Below, in pieces: positions 47,301 to 56,703 of a DNA stretch of 64,000 bases; the first letter of the stretch is position 1, and each line of letters opens with the position of its first letter. The position numbers and the translations under genes are program-made. The stretch spans positions 79,025,100 to 79,089,099 of the forward strand of contig CM076847.1 in NCBI GenBank assembly GCA_039519185.1, read 5' to 3'. This DNA comes from Astragalus membranaceus. Taxonomy: Eukaryota; Streptophyta; Magnoliopsida; Fabales; Fabaceae. The notes beneath the pieces were generated by a model. That model searched no databases. It saw nothing but the letters and a program-made list of their open reading frames with translations, and had not been told where the DNA came from.

Positions 47301-48111
47301 CGGGGACAGGTTCAGGGACGGGACCTATATCCCCATTACCCGTCCAATCCCCGTTTTTCAATTTCGGGGAAAACCCAAATCCAAACCCAAATCCAGTCAA
47401 AGCGGGGAAAACCCGTCAAATCGGGGCGGGTTTGGTTCGGTCCCCGCGGGTATGGGTTTCGTTGCCATGCCTTCTTCAACCTTCAATCACTATTCACACA
47501 TAAACTCCAAAATTGAACCCTAACCTCTTGATTCTTCAAAAACCCCAAATCGGACTTCAATATTCGCATAATCCACCTTGAGCTCGCTCCTAAACGCCAT
47601 CCTAAGCTTTCCTTTGAGCTTGAACCACAAAAACCTCCATTTTTCTCTTAAAATCGAAAATGGTGAATTGAGGGAGAGTGGATCTTATGTTGTGATGTTT
47701 GTATCAAATTGAAGAGGAAGAAACAATGATCATTTTTCGTATTAGAGGGAAGACGTTTTGAAGAACCTTGGTGCTCCATTTTTCCTCTTCTTCCATCAAA
47801 CCCATTTTCTTCTCTTTTCTTCTTTTCTTTCTTCTGTTCTCTGTTTCTCTCTCTCGCGTATGCTTCTTTTCTTTCTTTTCTTTTAATTCTTTCTTTCTTT
47901 ATATATTAAGTGGTAATGTGGTCAAATGACCACATTGCCCTTAATCTCTAATTTTGTTTCCAAATCGTCATTGCCCTGAATTAACCAGTTAACGATCCTA
48001 TGACAACCAATAATTAATTTTAGCACTCAATAAATTAACCAGTCAAGTACTAAAATAATTCAATTGGGTTAACATCCAAATACTTCTATTAATTATTTTG
48101 GGGATGTTACA
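44340..48111 (-). repeat. 5' LTR of inner gypsy element, with hAT insertion
   Basis: This is the partner of 38142-40757. It is 3772 bp because of a 1246-bp hAT-like insertion plus its 8-bp TSD. Without these it is about 2518 bp; most of the remaining length difference lies in the much shorter CT and TA tracts. Confidence 0.92.
46228..47473. mobile_element. Non-autonomous hAT-like element in the LTR
   Basis: The left end is TAGGCATGGCAATGGGGCGG. The reversed right end starts AAGGCATGGCAACG. The flanks are CTTCAACC on both sides (46220-46227 and 47474-47481), a perfect 8-bp TSD, and the other LTR has the uninterrupted site near 40069. The subterminal regions are rich in GGGGCGGGG-type repeats. 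The centre has a three-fold TTGATCGATGGAG repeat (47090-47165). No transposase is encoded; the open frames are compositional. Confidence 0.88.
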
Positions 48112-48314
48112 GTACCTACAGATTCATTATTGTGTGATGATTCTGCAGTCTCCTTCCCTTTACTCAAACTAAGTAGAGAGATGATCTTCTCTTGATTCTC
48201 CTTATGCTGATTCTGCATTTCCTTCAAGGAACCTCCATGGTTGCGATTTTTTCTTCTAGTGCAGTAACCTTGGTCTCCGTTTTCTTTGGTGGCATCCGGC
48301 AGGTCGGACCAATT
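48112..48314 (-). pseudogene. Chromovirus gag N-terminus
   Basis: The minus strand encodes MPPKKTETKVTALEEKIATM, then SLKEMQNQHKENQEKIISLL. This is a charged, coiled-coil-like gag start next to the 5' LTR. It is separated from the rest of gag by the inner element. The presumed primer-binding site next to the LTR reads ATTGGTCCGACCTGCC and is not the usual methionine-tRNA type. Confidence 0.7.
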
Positions 48315-48676
48315 TGATACAAACCAGAATAATGAATACTAACAGTAACTTGGACAGAATGATAATGAAGAGGATTTAGAAGGGAAATGCAATTGTATAG
48401 ATTGAAATAGTACAGATTACACAATAACTACCAAGAGCAGTTTGCACCTCTCAGAAGTAACTACTTCTGGCCATGATTTCTAATAACTTCTTCCAACCCA
48501 ACTTCCTAAGAGAAACCAACCTACTTATATCCAAATACAAATAACTAACTTTCAAACATAACTACTCACAATAACTACTCAATAATTATTATTTATTCTT
48601 TTTGTTTCTCTTTTCATAAACCCTCCAAATGATGGGTTTACCTTTTTGGTTCTTAACATCAACTTGTGCGCTATCA
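48315..48676 (-). repeat. 5' LTR of outer chromovirus
   Basis: This 362-bp copy differs from 33393-33754 at about nine positions by eye. TSD AGAAA follows at 48677-48681. Confidence 0.93.
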
Positions 48677-48681
48677 AGAAA

Positions 48682-49890
48682 TAAATTTTTAACTTAGGAT
48701 AAAAAAATTAAAAGTAAATTTTTTTTAAAAATTTAAACAAGATTAGACATAAAAATTGGAAATAATCTTACGAAAACAATAAAATCATATACATCAATCA
48801 AATACAGTAATTTCATAATTTTTCTAACAAAAAATACACAATCTCTTATGCTACATGTTAGGCTATATCAACTATGTCACGACTCACGAGACAGGGTTTG
48901 ATGCATAATCTCATTTTTGTGTACTGGGTTTTATAGGCACTTAATTAAATCAGGGATGCCAATTTTCATAAGAATAAATTCAGTCCAATTTAGAAAAAAA
49001 TTCAGTCTCGGGCTTTTTCATACATCTTTTAACCACGACCTTTCCATTTATTTGTATTTGAATTTAGAGTACCACTTGCTGCGATCAGAAAAGTACAAAA
49101 AAACAAAAATAAATTGTTTGACCAGTCAACATCTTTAATAACCAGAAGTGTGAGTGTAGTTATTTTCTTAGATTTCTTATTTTTTTTCATACTATTCATC
49201 ATTTTTCTTAAATTTATATATTTTCTATTATTTCCCGCATGCCATAAATTTAAGAAATTTAGCTGGTACTCAATAGACTCCAGGCTAATGCCTTGATCTT
49301 GGCTGATTTGTGATGACCTTTCATTCAAGAACTTTGATCGTATTTTAAGATCAAGAACAAAAAAAAAATCAAATTCTTTTGTTATCAAAAAATAAATAGA
49401 CAGAAAATAACTTATTTTTCATAAAAGTTTACATTTGAAGTAAATGTCAAAATTTAACCAGACCAAGCGCAAGATGTACTGTTCTGTGCAAACATTAGAA
49501 CATAGTAATATCCTATAAACACCAAAAAATTCAGTATTTTCAACTCTTTAAGCGACAATTAGTTAGAATGCGTCAGAGTAGCTAAACAAACAGGAAATCA
49601 AATTCCTGTTACCTACCACAGATACTGGATGGTTTAGTAGAATGTTTACAGAATTGCATTTTCACTAATTGTCAATATCTAAGAAAGTAAATTCCAACTG
49701 TTCTCAATTCCAATTGTTCTCAAGAATCTTTCATTTTGTATTGCAGCATATATCTAAGAAAGTAATTAGAGCTAACAGAGGATACATTGGGAACTTGAAA
49801 GCCCAAATTAATCAAATCTCTCCAAGTAATACCCTTGTTTTCTTTCAACATTCTCTCTTCAATAGTTTCATATTTTTTGCTGGATACTTA
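48682..49890. other. AT-rich intergenic region
   Basis: This AT-rich stretch with homopolymer runs lies between the retroelement nest and the 3' side of the PWWP gene. I see no coding region or identifiable repeat in it; open frames here are short and of biased composition. Confidence 0.5.
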
Positions 49891-49895
49891 TTTCT

Positions 49896-49990
49896 TTATG
49901 GCTTGGCAGGATTGGAAACTGTAGGTTTCTGAACATCCTCCAGATCTTCTTGTTCTGGTCCTTCTGGATTGGTTATGAACATTACTGGCA
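49896..49990 (-). other. Possible alternative 3' exon near the PWWP gene
   Basis: After a TTTTAG acceptor, the minus strand encodes PVMFITNPEGPEQEDLEDVQ and then KPTVSNPAKP before a stop. The composition is coding-like and unlike its AT-rich surroundings. The PWWP ORF ends at 50239, so this could be an alternative last exon, a 3'-UTR exon or an orphan fragment. I do not recognise the peptide. Confidence 0.3.
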
Positions 49991-50238
49991 CTAAAACATT
50001 CATCACATAATAAAAATAATTCAATCAGCCATCAGATAAAAAATATAGCAAAAATAACTATGATTATTTCGCTTTCAAGTTATGTTTTCTTGATGCTATT
50101 GCCATCAGGATAGTGTGCAGCTACTATCACATCAACCATAAAAAATCACAAAATAATGCACATGAAAAAAGTTAAAAGTAATTTACCAACTATTTAGACC
50201 GTATTAAGCTCAACATTGGGAAGATCAGTATGCATCTT

Positions 50239-52656
50239 CTAGTCCTGCTTTGTGGCAAAAGACGAAGCTTCGAACAAAGAACTTGGAGAATAGTTAAGTT
50301 GGTAATTTACCAAAATTGGTCTAAATATGTTGAGCTTCTTAGCACTACTGAAAGCAGCCTCTGCATCAGCACACTTCTTGAAAACTACTCTAGCCCTGCT
50401 ACTCCCTCTATCAATTTCTGTTTCAGATTCCTCTAGATGTCCAAAATGCCGGAAAATATTATTTAGGCTTGTTTCAGAGGGAAGAGACTCCAACTCAGCA
50501 AAGTCCAAAACAAGTTCAGCTGGTGATTTCTCATCTAGATAACCAGAAGGTTTTTCAGGAACCTCAGCATCAAAAGACTGTTTCCTTGAATAGGACCTGC
50601 GGGTATAAACATGAACAGGTTTTTCTGGCTCAGAAAGGACATGTTGCTCTTCAGAACCATTCTGCATGACCATGTCTGTGCAATATGTGTCACTCAGATC
50701 GTCGAATTCAAATGCTTCAGGAGATCCGCCTATGGGTTGGTTCTTGCTTTTGGTGCTAATTTCGTTCGTAGATAAGATTTCTTTTCCAGAATCATCGGCC
50801 AAAATGATTGAATTCCTGAAATCAGAGAAGAAACTTGCTATAACATCCAAAAAACTATAATCTCCCCGGGGTTCTTGTGCTACCCACTGAAGTAAAAACA
50901 GCAAATCCTGTAGAGATGAAAATTCCGTAGGGACAATCAAGTTTGACTTATGAGTCTCCTCAAGATTAGAGGAGAAGACATCAAATCCATTTCCTGAAAA
51001 ATCATCTGCATTTCTATCTGCCACTTGAGACCTGTCTCCAGAACATCTTGATATAGAGGGTGGACTAGTAAGTTGATTAGCAACCCTAAGAATACATTCA
51101 CCAATTCTAAAAGATTGTTTTGTAGTACTTGGAACTTTTGCACGGGAAACAGTTCTTCCATCTTTCGACCCCGAGACATCAGCACAATGATCAACTTTCT
51201 TTCTTTTCTTGGAAAGGACAGGATAAATCAGATTACCAATGATCTCATCCTCCTGGCAATCACCAAGGTTAGAATCTGGAGTCCCACCTGTCGGTTCTGT
51301 CAGACTTTTATTTTTCTCTTGATACACACCATCTTTCAAATTACGTTTACGTTTGCGACGGGATCCATTTGTAGTTTTTAAATTTCCACCACCAGTTTGA
51401 TCAGTATTTTTACTTGCATGAATTGTGTGCTCATCAACTTCACTCATTTTCTTATCAGTATCGTTAATTAAGTTGTCAATGTCATTGTCGATACCTCCGC
51501 AATATTGTAATTCAGGCAATGAAGAGAAACCCTTGAAACGATAAGATGCAAGCAACTGAGACTTGGCAATTAGAAGCTCTAATCGATCAAAACCACCAGT
51601 TGGCATCTTGGACAGAGCTTTCAAGTACTCCACAAGTTTCTCAGGTAAAAAGGAGCCAACACTTGAAGATTCATCCACTCTATGCTTAAAACTTAGTTCT
51701 CGTCGAATTCCACAGTTTTCAAAATTCTGGAGTTTAATCTTGTCATAGGTAATTTTCGGTATGCAGGAACATGCTAGTCCAAATTCTACTCGTCTTTTAA
51801 CTTCATCCAAAGCACAATCTACAGCATTCCGAAACGCTTCTGATTTGCTTTGCTTTTCAATACAAGAGAAATTCGTCCTAAAAGACTTCAGCTTAGATGC
51901 TTCATTCCAGGCAAATGTTCCATCCCCATAATATGCTACCAAATACGAGTCCTTTTTGAAATGCTTCATTGCTTGTTCAGATGAATCGGAGGGATCAAAT
52001 ATCTGTCCCGGCCACCATGGGTGGCTTCTCACCTTGCCCCAAACAATATCATACACAGAAAACTGACCTTCCTTTTCTTTTGGCAGCTGATAACTTGCTT
52101 GATAACTTTTTCCCGAACTCTTCATGGATGTATGCTTTATGACCTTTCCATCTGTTCTTTTTGAATGCTCAGTGTCATTAAATTCTTCATCTCCAACTTC
52201 CTTCCCTTTGTGTGAACCATTATTCTCCGGAATCCTAGCTTTCCCTTCAATACTTCCCATAATATCCGACTCAACCGGAATAACATCACTAATCACTTCC
52301 TTCTTCAAAATTTCATTGACCCCCTTGTGACTAATGCCCTTCAGCTCATCAAATGCTTTCAAGGTTGCATCATTTCCATCCAACTCAACTGTCTCATTCT
52401 CACTCTTACCTTCTAAAGACCTCACACCTTGAGAATCCTCAAATCCTCCACTTGCAGGACTCACATCTTTATTCTCCTGAATTGATCCATCAAAACCTAC
52501 ATTATCATTCAGCTCAACATCACTTCCACGAGTGCAAGCACCATGTATATACAAATCAGAATCCAACACCCCCATAGTTATTTTGTCCTTGTCACAATTC
52601 TTCCCAATCAAAGATCCCTCCACCTCTAGATTTTCACTTTCACCAGCCATGCTCAT
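50239..52656 (-). CDS. PWWP domain-containing protein (PDP family)
   Basis: This is an uninterrupted 805-residue frame starting MSMAGES. The first 200 residues are acidic and of low complexity. The PWWP domain follows at about 201-300 (VYDIVWGKVRSHPWWPGQIF, then YLVAYYGDGTFAWNEASKLK), with the aromatic cage residues of a methyl-lysine reader. The middle holds basic, nuclear-localisation-like clusters (RRKRKRN, KKRKKVD). The C-terminus (about 715-795) is RRM-like: ELVLDFAELESLPSETSLNN, then RARVVFKKCADAEAAF. Plant PDP proteins with this layout act in chromatin, reported with FVE/MSI-type partners in H3K27 methylation and flowering control. The exact paralogue is not assigned. The coding part is a single exon, as in relatives. 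The 5'-UTR probably extends towards 53000. Confidence 0.92.
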   Translation of the reverse strand: MSMAGESENLEVEGSLIGKNCDKDKITMGVLDSDLYIHGACTRGSDVELNDNVGFDGSIQENKDVSPASGGFEDSQGVRSLEGKSENETVELDGNDATLKAFDELKGISHKGVNEILKKEVISDVIPVESDIMGSIEGKARIPENNGSHKGKEVGDEEFNDTEHSKRTDGKVIKHTSMKSSGKSYQASYQLPKEKEGQFSVYDIVWGKVRSHPWWPGQIFDPSDSSEQAMKHFKKDSYLVAYYGDGTFAWNEASKLKSFRTNFSCIEKQSKSEAFRNAVDCALDEVKRRVEFGLACSCIPKITYDKIKLQNFENCGIRRELSFKHRVDESSSVGSFLPEKLVEYLKALSKMPTGGFDRLELLIAKSQLLASYRFKGFSSLPELQYCGGIDNDIDNLINDTDKKMSEVDEHTIHASKNTDQTGGGNLKTTNGSRRKRKRNLKDGVYQEKNKSLTEPTGGTPDSNLGDCQEDEIIGNLIYPVLSKKRKKVDHCADVSGSKDGRTVSRAKVPSTTKQSFRIGECILRVANQLTSPPSISRCSGDRSQVADRNADDFSGNGFDVFSSNLEETHKSNLIVPTEFSSLQDLLFLLQWVAQEPRGDYSFLDVIASFFSDFRNSIILADDSGKEILSTNEISTKSKNQPIGGSPEAFEFDDLSDTYCTDMVMQNGSEEQHVLSEPEKPVHVYTRRSYSRKQSFDAEVPEKPSGYLDEKSPAELVLDFAELESLPSETSLNNIFRHFGHLEESETEIDRGSSRARVVFKKCADAEAAFSSAKKLNIFRPILVNYQLNYSPSSLFEASSFATKQD

Positions 52657-53198
52657 ATTCTCTCATCAAGGTTCACCGTGGAATTTGAATGAAATACTAC
52701 AACTTACAAGCAGACACTTCTAAATCTGTGGTTTATCCATATGATAACTTCCCTTAATTAGTAACTACAAAAAAATCTCTCTCCTAAACCCAAAATTTGG
52801 ACAAAGCCAGAATCAAGAAGCCAGCCCCTATAGAGAAACTGCATAAAATCGACTAGGGTTCAGACAGAGTAAATAAAGGTTCGAACTTTGATAACCGTCG
52901 AAGAAAAATGAAAGAGGAAAAGTCCAAAAAAAGGAAGAAGGAAACAAAAACGATAAAGAGAAGAGTAGGAATTTAGTACCTAGCAGGTTAGACCTCGAAG
53001 AGAGAGATGGAAGGTTCCGTTCCCTCTAGCATGGACCTCCGTGTGACCGGCGTCAGCTCCCTGCCTGTTCCCCAAATATGGTCTTCCTCTTCCACCGTAG
53101 AAGATATTACTTGGAAGTTGCGGTTGCGGGTTCAATATTTTGATGAATTATATAACGGTCCCGTTAGTGGAACATCAAAACTTCTCAATAAATTTGTT

Positions 53199-55463
53199 GG
53201 GTGTTTTTTTTTACCCCTCTTTTTCTGAGGTATTTCCGGAAAACCCATATTTCTACCTTCCGGAAATATGTGTATTTTTTATTTAAAATCGCTTCTAACC
53301 GACCGTGAAATCATACAGTAAAAATACAAAAAATAATACAACTAAATGTTCAAAATCTGTAAAGCAGCCAACAGACTATCGTAGACATCCTCAGGAATGC
53401 CGTCGACTCCGTCGACTGCCAAAAGACTATCATAGGCATCCTGGACATGCCTAGCTACTCTCTACCTAGACTCATAGGGAAGTGGACCAACATCCTTTGG
53501 AGGCGAAGGCGGAACTGGAGGTGAAGGCGGAGCCGGAGTCAGGCGGGGAATGGACACCTGGAAGTACCATGGTAGGTACTCGTCATCACAAGCACCCTGG
53601 ACGGGTGTCCGTCGACCGCTGTCCCTGAAAGCCTGCGCTGGGGGCTGATAGAACATCAGATGCTGTACTATGACCTCTAGAGATGGACGCGGGCCCGAAA
53701 TAGGTGGATCGGGAATCTGCTGGACATATCCAAACTGCCAACGGACCCTGTCTGGCATATAAGGCACCGCCACATCCCCCCACAAGAGCCAACCTCAGAA
53801 TAATGAAATGTTGTGACACCGGAGGTACTCTGTGGTCGTCCCAGGGGCTCCATATGACCTGCTCCCTCTGCAAGTCATCCAGCAGCTGCCGAAACTCTGG
53901 AAGCTTGACACTATCGCACTTCTTGTTCGCCCACCTGCTGCAACGTGGAAGTTCACTGGCACCGAAGTCTTTCCGCACCACGATGGTGGGGAAATACTCA
54001 TATATCCAGCACTAAAATAATAATAAAAAATAAATAAGTAATTATATAAATAAAAGTAATTAAAAAGAAATAAAAATAATTAATTAATTAATTACCCGCA
54101 GCAGAGAAGCGTATTCGCCAATCTGCGACGTCTCCTAGTAACAAGCATCATTCAGCTGCTCGTAGAGAATAGCTAGAGCAGCTGGACCCCAAGCCCACTG
54201 GCCACACAGGGCAAAGTCCGAAATAAGAGTCACCCACTTGACAGGGACAGATGTGTGACTCTTGTCGGCAAAAATGGTGCTGCCCAACAAGTGTAGCAGA
54301 TAGCACCGTGCCGCCTGATCAAGATGGTCGCGCTCCATGTTCTGTGTGTATGAGGCCGTCAAGAAAGAAAATCTGAATGCCGGTCCCCTGTTGAACTGAC
54401 ACTCTTGCCAGCAGGCTGTGTGGTCTACCCCAGCAGGTCAACTCCATCCCGAATAGCATCGGCACTGTCAAAATGTGGCCGATGCGCCAACGGTGTGCCG
54501 GTGAGCGGCAAGTGGAGCAACACGAACACGTCGTCCAACGTCACTGTCATCTCCCCCCACGGCATGTGGAATGAGCTGATCTCAGAATGCCACCTCTCCA
54601 CAAAAGCTGATATGAGCTCGTGGTTGATGTTGTTGAGAGGTGTGATGTCCAGCTCAAAAAGATGCGCCTGCTGCAACCATCCCGCTATATGTGGGTGGTG
54701 CTGCTGAGGTCTCATCTTCAGTATCTTCCCCCCATGGGAAGCAACTTTAATCTTACCCCGGTCCTGTAAAAAAATAAAAGTAATTAATAAATTATTAAAA
54801 TTAATTAATTGTTAAAAAATAAACAAATTATTAAAAGTATTACATGTCCTATCTGTAGTAGTCTGTGGACGCAATGAACATGTAACCGGTGTAATAAAAC
54901 CTCATCATCATGCTGAGAAACCTCAGCCTCAGCCTGGTCATCTACATGCATGACGTCTGGCTCAGCAGGCTCGTGATAATAATGCTCCTGGTCCTGCTGC
55001 TGCGCTCGGTCTCGGACACGTCTCTGACGCTCAGTTGCGTGTCCCGCCTCTCTAGTCCTCAATCTGATCCTGGTCCTACTGCCAGCAGAACTCTGCTCAT
55101 CTCGGGGTCCTGCTCCTGAATGCTCGTCTCGCTCTAGGTTTCCTGTTCTGGTTGCCACTGAAAAAAGCAAAAAAATTAATTAAAAGGGAATTCCAAAAAA
55201 ATGGCTTCCGGAAATACCTCTTTTTGAGATATATCCGGAAATCCCTAAAATTTAACTTTCCGAAAATACCTTAAAAAATGGTATTTTCCGAAATGTTTTT
55301 TGGAAAAATACGTTCCGGAAATACGTCTATTTCCGGGAAGTTTAGGGGAAAAACTCACTTTTTCCAGAAATATGATGGAATGATGAATGATTTCGTTTTT
55401 TAACAATTTTTTAGGGGTATTTTGGTCCATTTGGTCAATTTGGGGGGTACAAAAAAAACACCC
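53199..55463 (-). mobile_element. MULE-like transposon carrying a PMD gene
   Basis: The left end is GGGTGTTTTTTTTTACCCC. The reversed right end is GGGTGTTTTTTTTGTACCCC. Both flanks are AAATTTGTT (53190-53198 and 55464-55472), a perfect 9-bp TSD as made by Mutator-like transposases. Both subterminal regions contain TTCCGGAAATACC repeats. The only gene inside is a minus-strand PMD gene; no MuDR transposase is present. The element is 2265 bp. Confidence 0.85.
53462..55170 (-). pseudogene. Plant mobile domain (PMD) gene, copy 2, broken
   Basis: The N-terminal exon (about 54850-55170) encodes an arginine- and acid-rich region. The next exon (54425-54760) starts the PMD: HPHIAGWLQQAHLFEL, then NHELISAFVERWHSEISSFH, then MPWGEMTVTLDDVFVLLHLP. 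It continues in another frame with RCYLLHLLGSTIFADKSHTS and ISDFALCGQWAWGPAALAIL (54135-54362). After an intron (54014-54098) comes RQLLDDLQREQVIWSPWDDH and a proline-rich tail. Breaks are a frame change at 54363-54425, an in-frame TAG near 54138 and another frame change near 53790. PF10536 proteins occur both in transposons and as host MAIL/MAIN genes. Confidence 0.8.
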
Positions 55464-55474
55464 AAATTTGTTGT

Positions 55475-55650
55475 GTAATCGATCCTTAAACTATAATATT
55501 ATTCTCTTTTTTTATAAGCAATGTTAGTAGGGGTGGGGAAATGTTAGTTTCCGGGGTTTGAACACAGAACCTCCTTAATCATTTAGCTCGCCAACTAAGC
55601 TACCTACTTGGTGCACTCTTGTTCTCTTTGTAATCGATCCTTAAACTATA
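55475..55650 (-). mobile_element. tRNA-derived SINE with 21-bp TSD
   Basis: On the minus strand an A-box-like TAGCTTAGTTGGCGAG is followed by a B box (GTTCAAACCCC) and a TTATAAAAAAAG tail. The SINE body is 55496-55629. An identical 21-bp sequence flanks it (55475-55495 and 55630-55650). It is inserted into the end of an inverted-repeat MITE. Confidence 0.75.
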
Positions 55651-55822
55651 GAAATATTATAAATAAATAGTCTTTAAATTATTTTAAATTTATCAAATTA
55701 GTTCATCAATTATCACACTCTCTCCTATTTTGTGAATATTTAAGAGATTAATTTAATAGATTTAAAATAATTTGGGAACCATTTATTGTATTTCAATAGT
55801 TCAACGACCAAACTGAAAAGAG
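55630..55822. mobile_element. Inverted-repeat MITE
   Basis: The left half (AACTATAGAAATATTATAAA, then AAATTATTTTAAATTTATCA) pairs with the right half (GATTTAAAATAATTTGGGAA, then TTGTATTTCAATAGTTCAAC). Together they form an imperfect hairpin of about 190 bp. It is non-coding. The SINE above has separated its first 21 bases from the rest. Confidence 0.65.
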
Positions 55823-55829
55823 ATCAATA

Positions 55830-56690
55830 ATATAGAGAACAAATCAAGATTGTACTCTAAATTTGTTTATAGGGAATACTCATTTTATTCCTCACAAAAA
55901 TCTCGGTGTTCAATATGTTGGTGTTCAATATGTTGTTTGAGAATAAATAATGATCGATTTTGCTCGAGATTTACAAATGGGGGACACATTAGTGCACATG
56001 GCTGTTAAAAAAAGACGTTATGTTAATATTGTTGGCTTGTTCGTTACTTTGCCAAGGAGTAAAGACGAATTATGTGCAATTTCTTTTTGGTCATTAAATG
56101 ATATGCAATTTAAAAGGGATCATTTTGGTCTTTATTTTTGTGTCATTTTGTTCTTATTTTTTGGTCATTTCAAAATTTCAATCCCTCATTAAATTTTAAA
56201 AATAACTCTATCTTTTTCAATCTTGAAACTTGTCTCTGCAAAATCTTTTATGGAAGAAGACTCTTTTGTTGTTACTTTCTATATGTAGTAAAAGTAGTGT
56301 GTTACTAGTTCTTTTGAGTTGCTACCTGATTATGTAGTGTGTAGTTGCTACTTGAATGTAATTATTGTCATCTACTCGAATGTAAGAGTTGTCATCATAC
56401 TTGTCACCTACAATCTTTTGTTTTCTTAATGTAAGATCCATTACGTAAACCTATAAACCTGTAAACCATATGGAAGCATAACAATCAAACAAATGACTGA
56501 ACATCCAAAATGTGTCTCTTTATAACAATAAATTGAAAAGATTGCATACATTTTAGCCACAAAAGGATACCTACATAAGTTGTAAATTTACCAAAAATAA
56601 TTGATGGTCCACATAATTCGTAAATCGTTGGTGGCTCTGGTGGAGAAGGTGAAATGAAAAGTTGTTGGGATCCCTCAAACGTAAAACATC
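55830..56690. other. AT-rich intergenic region without recognisable features
   Basis: I see no conserved protein, RNA or clear repeat boundary. One 80-codon open frame (55950-56192) has no recognisable motif. Confidence 0.45.
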
Positions 56691-56703
56691 TTAAAATATT
56701 AAA

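Larger units (their letters stand above)
38142..48111 (-). mobile_element. Tekay/Del-like Ty3/gypsy element nested in the chromovirus gag
   Basis: LTRs are at 38142-40757 and 44340-48111 (plus-strand ends TGTAACACCCC and GGGGATGTTACA). The flanks are GTGCC and GTACC, a 5-bp TSD with one mismatch. The primer-binding site next to the 5' LTR is TGGTATCAGAGCAG on the minus strand, complementary to initiator methionine tRNA. The internal region (40758-44339) holds decayed gag, protease, RT and RNase H. The roughly 1.1 kb where integrase should lie (40758-41870) shows no integrase motifs, so the element is internally defective. Confidence 0.9.
33393..48676 (-). mobile_element. Ty3/gypsy chromovirus (outer element), interrupted
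   Basis: Two 362-bp LTRs (33393-33754 and 48315-48676) start TGATACAAACC and end GCGCTATCA on the plus strand. Both flanks are AGAAA (33388-33392 and 48677-48681), a perfect TSD. The coding strand is minus: gag starts near 48294, is interrupted by another gypsy element at 38142-48111, then continues as gag, protease, reverse transcriptase, RNase H, integrase and chromodomain down to 33667. By eye the two LTRs differ at about nine sites, so the insertion is not very recent. Short LTRs plus a chromodomain fit a Reina-like chromovirus. It lies about 510 bp downstream of the NF-YB stop codon. Confidence 0.92.

Noticed and set aside
33393..48676. Endogenous pararetrovirus
   Set aside because: Both elements have LTRs, 5-bp TSDs and integrase or chromodomain features of Ty3/gypsy retrotransposons, and no movement protein was seen.
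53007..53228. Small plus-strand gene starting MEGSVPSSMDL
   Set aside because: It lies opposite the presumed 5' region of the PWWP gene, runs into the MULE-like element end at 53199, and has no recognisable domain.
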